The position numbers and the translations under genes are program-made. A stretch of DNA of 52,845 nucleotides from an uncultured Bacteroidales bacterium (GTDB taxonomy: Bacteria > Bacteroidota > Bacteroidia > Bacteroidales > UBA932), in NCBI GenBank assembly GCA_905235445.1, contig CAJOLJ010000029.1, positions 1 through 52,845 of the forward strand. Direction: 5' to 3'. This document shows positions 51,815 to 52,845 of this stretch, in pieces. The notes below the pieces were generated by a model, which saw only the letters and a program-made list of their open reading frames with translations, ran no database searches and was not told the origin of the DNA. Numbering within the stretch: position 1 is the stretch's first letter; the number at the start of each line of letters is the position of its first letter.

Positions 51815-52839
51815 CAGCGCATCAGGAATGAGTAGTTGCTGGCATTCTTGAGGGCGAGACATGTTCCCCTTGCCACTGCACGCAGAGGATCCTCCGCAAC
51901 ATGGAACGGGATGTTGACCTTTTCGGTGAAACGCTTGGCGAGACCCCTGAGGAGGGCTCCGCCGCCGGAGAGATAGATGCCGTTCTCGACGATGTCGGAA
52001 TACAGCTCCGGAGGAGTCTGCTCGAGGACATGGAGGATGGAAGCCTCTATCTTGGCTATGCTCTTGTCCAGGCAGTGCGCAATCTCCTGGTAGACGATCC
52101 TCGCCTCCACCGGATGGCCGGTCATGAGGTTAGGTCCCCTCACGATGAAGGGTTCTGGTTCCTCCTCAAGTTCGGGGATGACGGCACCCACGGCGATTTT
52201 CACCTTCTCGGCAGTAATCTCACCGACCTTGATGTTATGCTGCTGACGCAGGTAGTACTGGATGTCATTGGTAAGTTCGTCGCCTGCCGTCTTGATGCTC
52301 TCCTGGACCACGATGCCGCCGAGGGAGATGACTGCGATTTCCGCGGTACCGCCTCCGATATCGACCACCATGTTGCCCTTCGGGGCCTCGACGTCAAGCC
52401 CGATTCCCAGGGCTGCCGCCATAGGCTCATAAATGAGGTACACATCCCTTCCACCGGCATGCTCGGAAGAGTCGCGAACGGCCCTGATCTCCACCTCGGT
52501 ACTTCCCGAAGGGATGCCTACGACCATCTTGATGTTCGGATTGAAGAGGGAATGGCGCTTGCTGTTGACTTGCTTTATGAAACCGCGGATCATCATTTCC
52601 GCAGCGTTGAAGTCGGCAATCACGCCGTCCTTGAGGGGGCGTATTGTCTTGATGCCTGGGTTCGTCCTTTCATGCATAAGTTTGGCCTTCTGGCCAAGGG
52701 CTATGCATTTTCCGGGGTTGTTATTGTCAATAGCTACGATACTGGGCTCATCCAGCACAATCTGGTCATTCTGGAAGATGACCGTGTTGGCTGTTCCCAG
52801 GTCTATCGCAAGTTCCTGAGTTAAAAATGAAAATGCCAT
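51814..52839 (-). CDS. mreB: Rod-shape-determining actin homologue MreB
   Basis: 341 residues, complete (ATG at 52839, 6 bp inside the window edge). Actin-fold phosphate-binding loops are visible: LAIDLGTANT near the start, VVDIGGGTAEIAVISLGGIV in the middle, GIYLSGGGALLRGLAKRF towards the end. It polymerises under the membrane and directs the Rod complex. It is the first gene of the operon on this strand; its promoter lies beyond the window. Confidence 0.97.
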   Translation of the reverse strand: MAFSFLTQELAIDLGTANTVIFQNDQIVLDEPSIVAIDNNNPGKCIALGQKAKLMHERTNPGIKTIRPLKDGVIADFNAAEMMIRGFIKQVNSKRHSLFNPNIKMVVGIPSGSTEVEIRAVRDSSEHAGGRDVYLIYEPMAAALGIGLDVEAPKGNMVVDIGGGTAEIAVISLGGIVVQESIKTAGDELTNDIQYYLRQQHNIKVGEITAEKVKIAVGAVIPELEEEPEPFIVRGPNLMTGHPVEARIVYQEIAHCLDKSIAKIEASILHVLEQTPPELYSDIVENGIYLSGGGALLRGLAKRFTEKVNIPFHVAEDPLRAVARGTCLALKNASNYSFLMR

Positions 52840-52845
52840 ATTAAA

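Noticed and set aside
51901..52824. 307-codon plus-strand open frame
   Set aside because: Antisense to mreB.

Overview
The window reads as a stretch of a Bacteroidales (Bacteroidota) chromosome, probably from a gut or rumen lineage that I cannot place to genus. The evidence is: promoters of the Bacteroidota type (TTTG ... TAnnTTTG); families largely restricted to this phylum (fimbrillin-like and Fibrobacter-succinogenes-type major paralogous domains, DUF5009, POTRA-less Omp85 barrels); many lipoproteins; and the mreBCD-mrdA-rodA order. I saw no tRNA, rRNA, CRISPR array or intact insertion sequence.

Layout. 1-960: decayed remnants, including the 5' part of a second copy of a lipoprotein found intact at 3050 and the N-terminus of an AAA ATPase. 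966-6166: a four-gene lipoprotein operon ending in an unusual protein in which a type I periplasmic-binding fold is joined to a legumain-like (C13) cysteine peptidase. It is split by an exact 11-bp tandem duplication. 6167-7134: decayed DUF1016 (YhcG) nuclease. 7135-8175: secreted TonB_C protein. 8559-13933: FtsX/MacB-type ABC exporter (permease, ATPase, permease). 14211-21207: four hydrolases, including a carboxylesterase/GH78 rhamnosidase-like fusion. 21778-25094: glpABC anaerobic glycerol-3-phosphate dehydrogenase, with a very short GlpB and a frameshifted GlpC. 25956-31449: a compact operon for meso-diaminopimelate/lysine synthesis by the succinylase route (dapE, dapB, dapA, dapD, aminotransferase, dapF). 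31648-34845: Big2 lipoprotein with an in-frame amber codon, and an Omp85-type barrel. 35241-46689: mixed accessory genes: alpha/beta hydrolase, ECF sigma factor with a membrane partner, a three-domain acetyltransferase-DUF1905-Nudix fusion, an AbrB/acyltransferase pair, an SDR, an outer-membrane barrel, a DUF5009 acyltransferase, Vsr, a C26 amidotransferase and an unknown membrane protein. 47025-52839 (minus): rodA, mrdA, mreD, mreC, mreB, the rod-shape elongasome.

How they fit together: the dap operon supplies meso-DAP for the peptidoglycan that the mre/rod operon inserts. The glp genes feed glycerol-3-phosphate electrons to the quinone pool. The hydrolases resemble periplasmic or outer-membrane polysaccharide-decoration enzymes. 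The 966-6166 cluster has two solute-binding-type lipoproteins but no permease or ATPase, so it looks like surface sensing or proteolysis rather than uptake. It is the best candidate here for an undescribed system. Several genes carry single disruptions (11-bp duplication at 4741, 1-base loss near 24557, amber codon at 33052). These are either real inactivation or switching events, or errors in an assembled genome.
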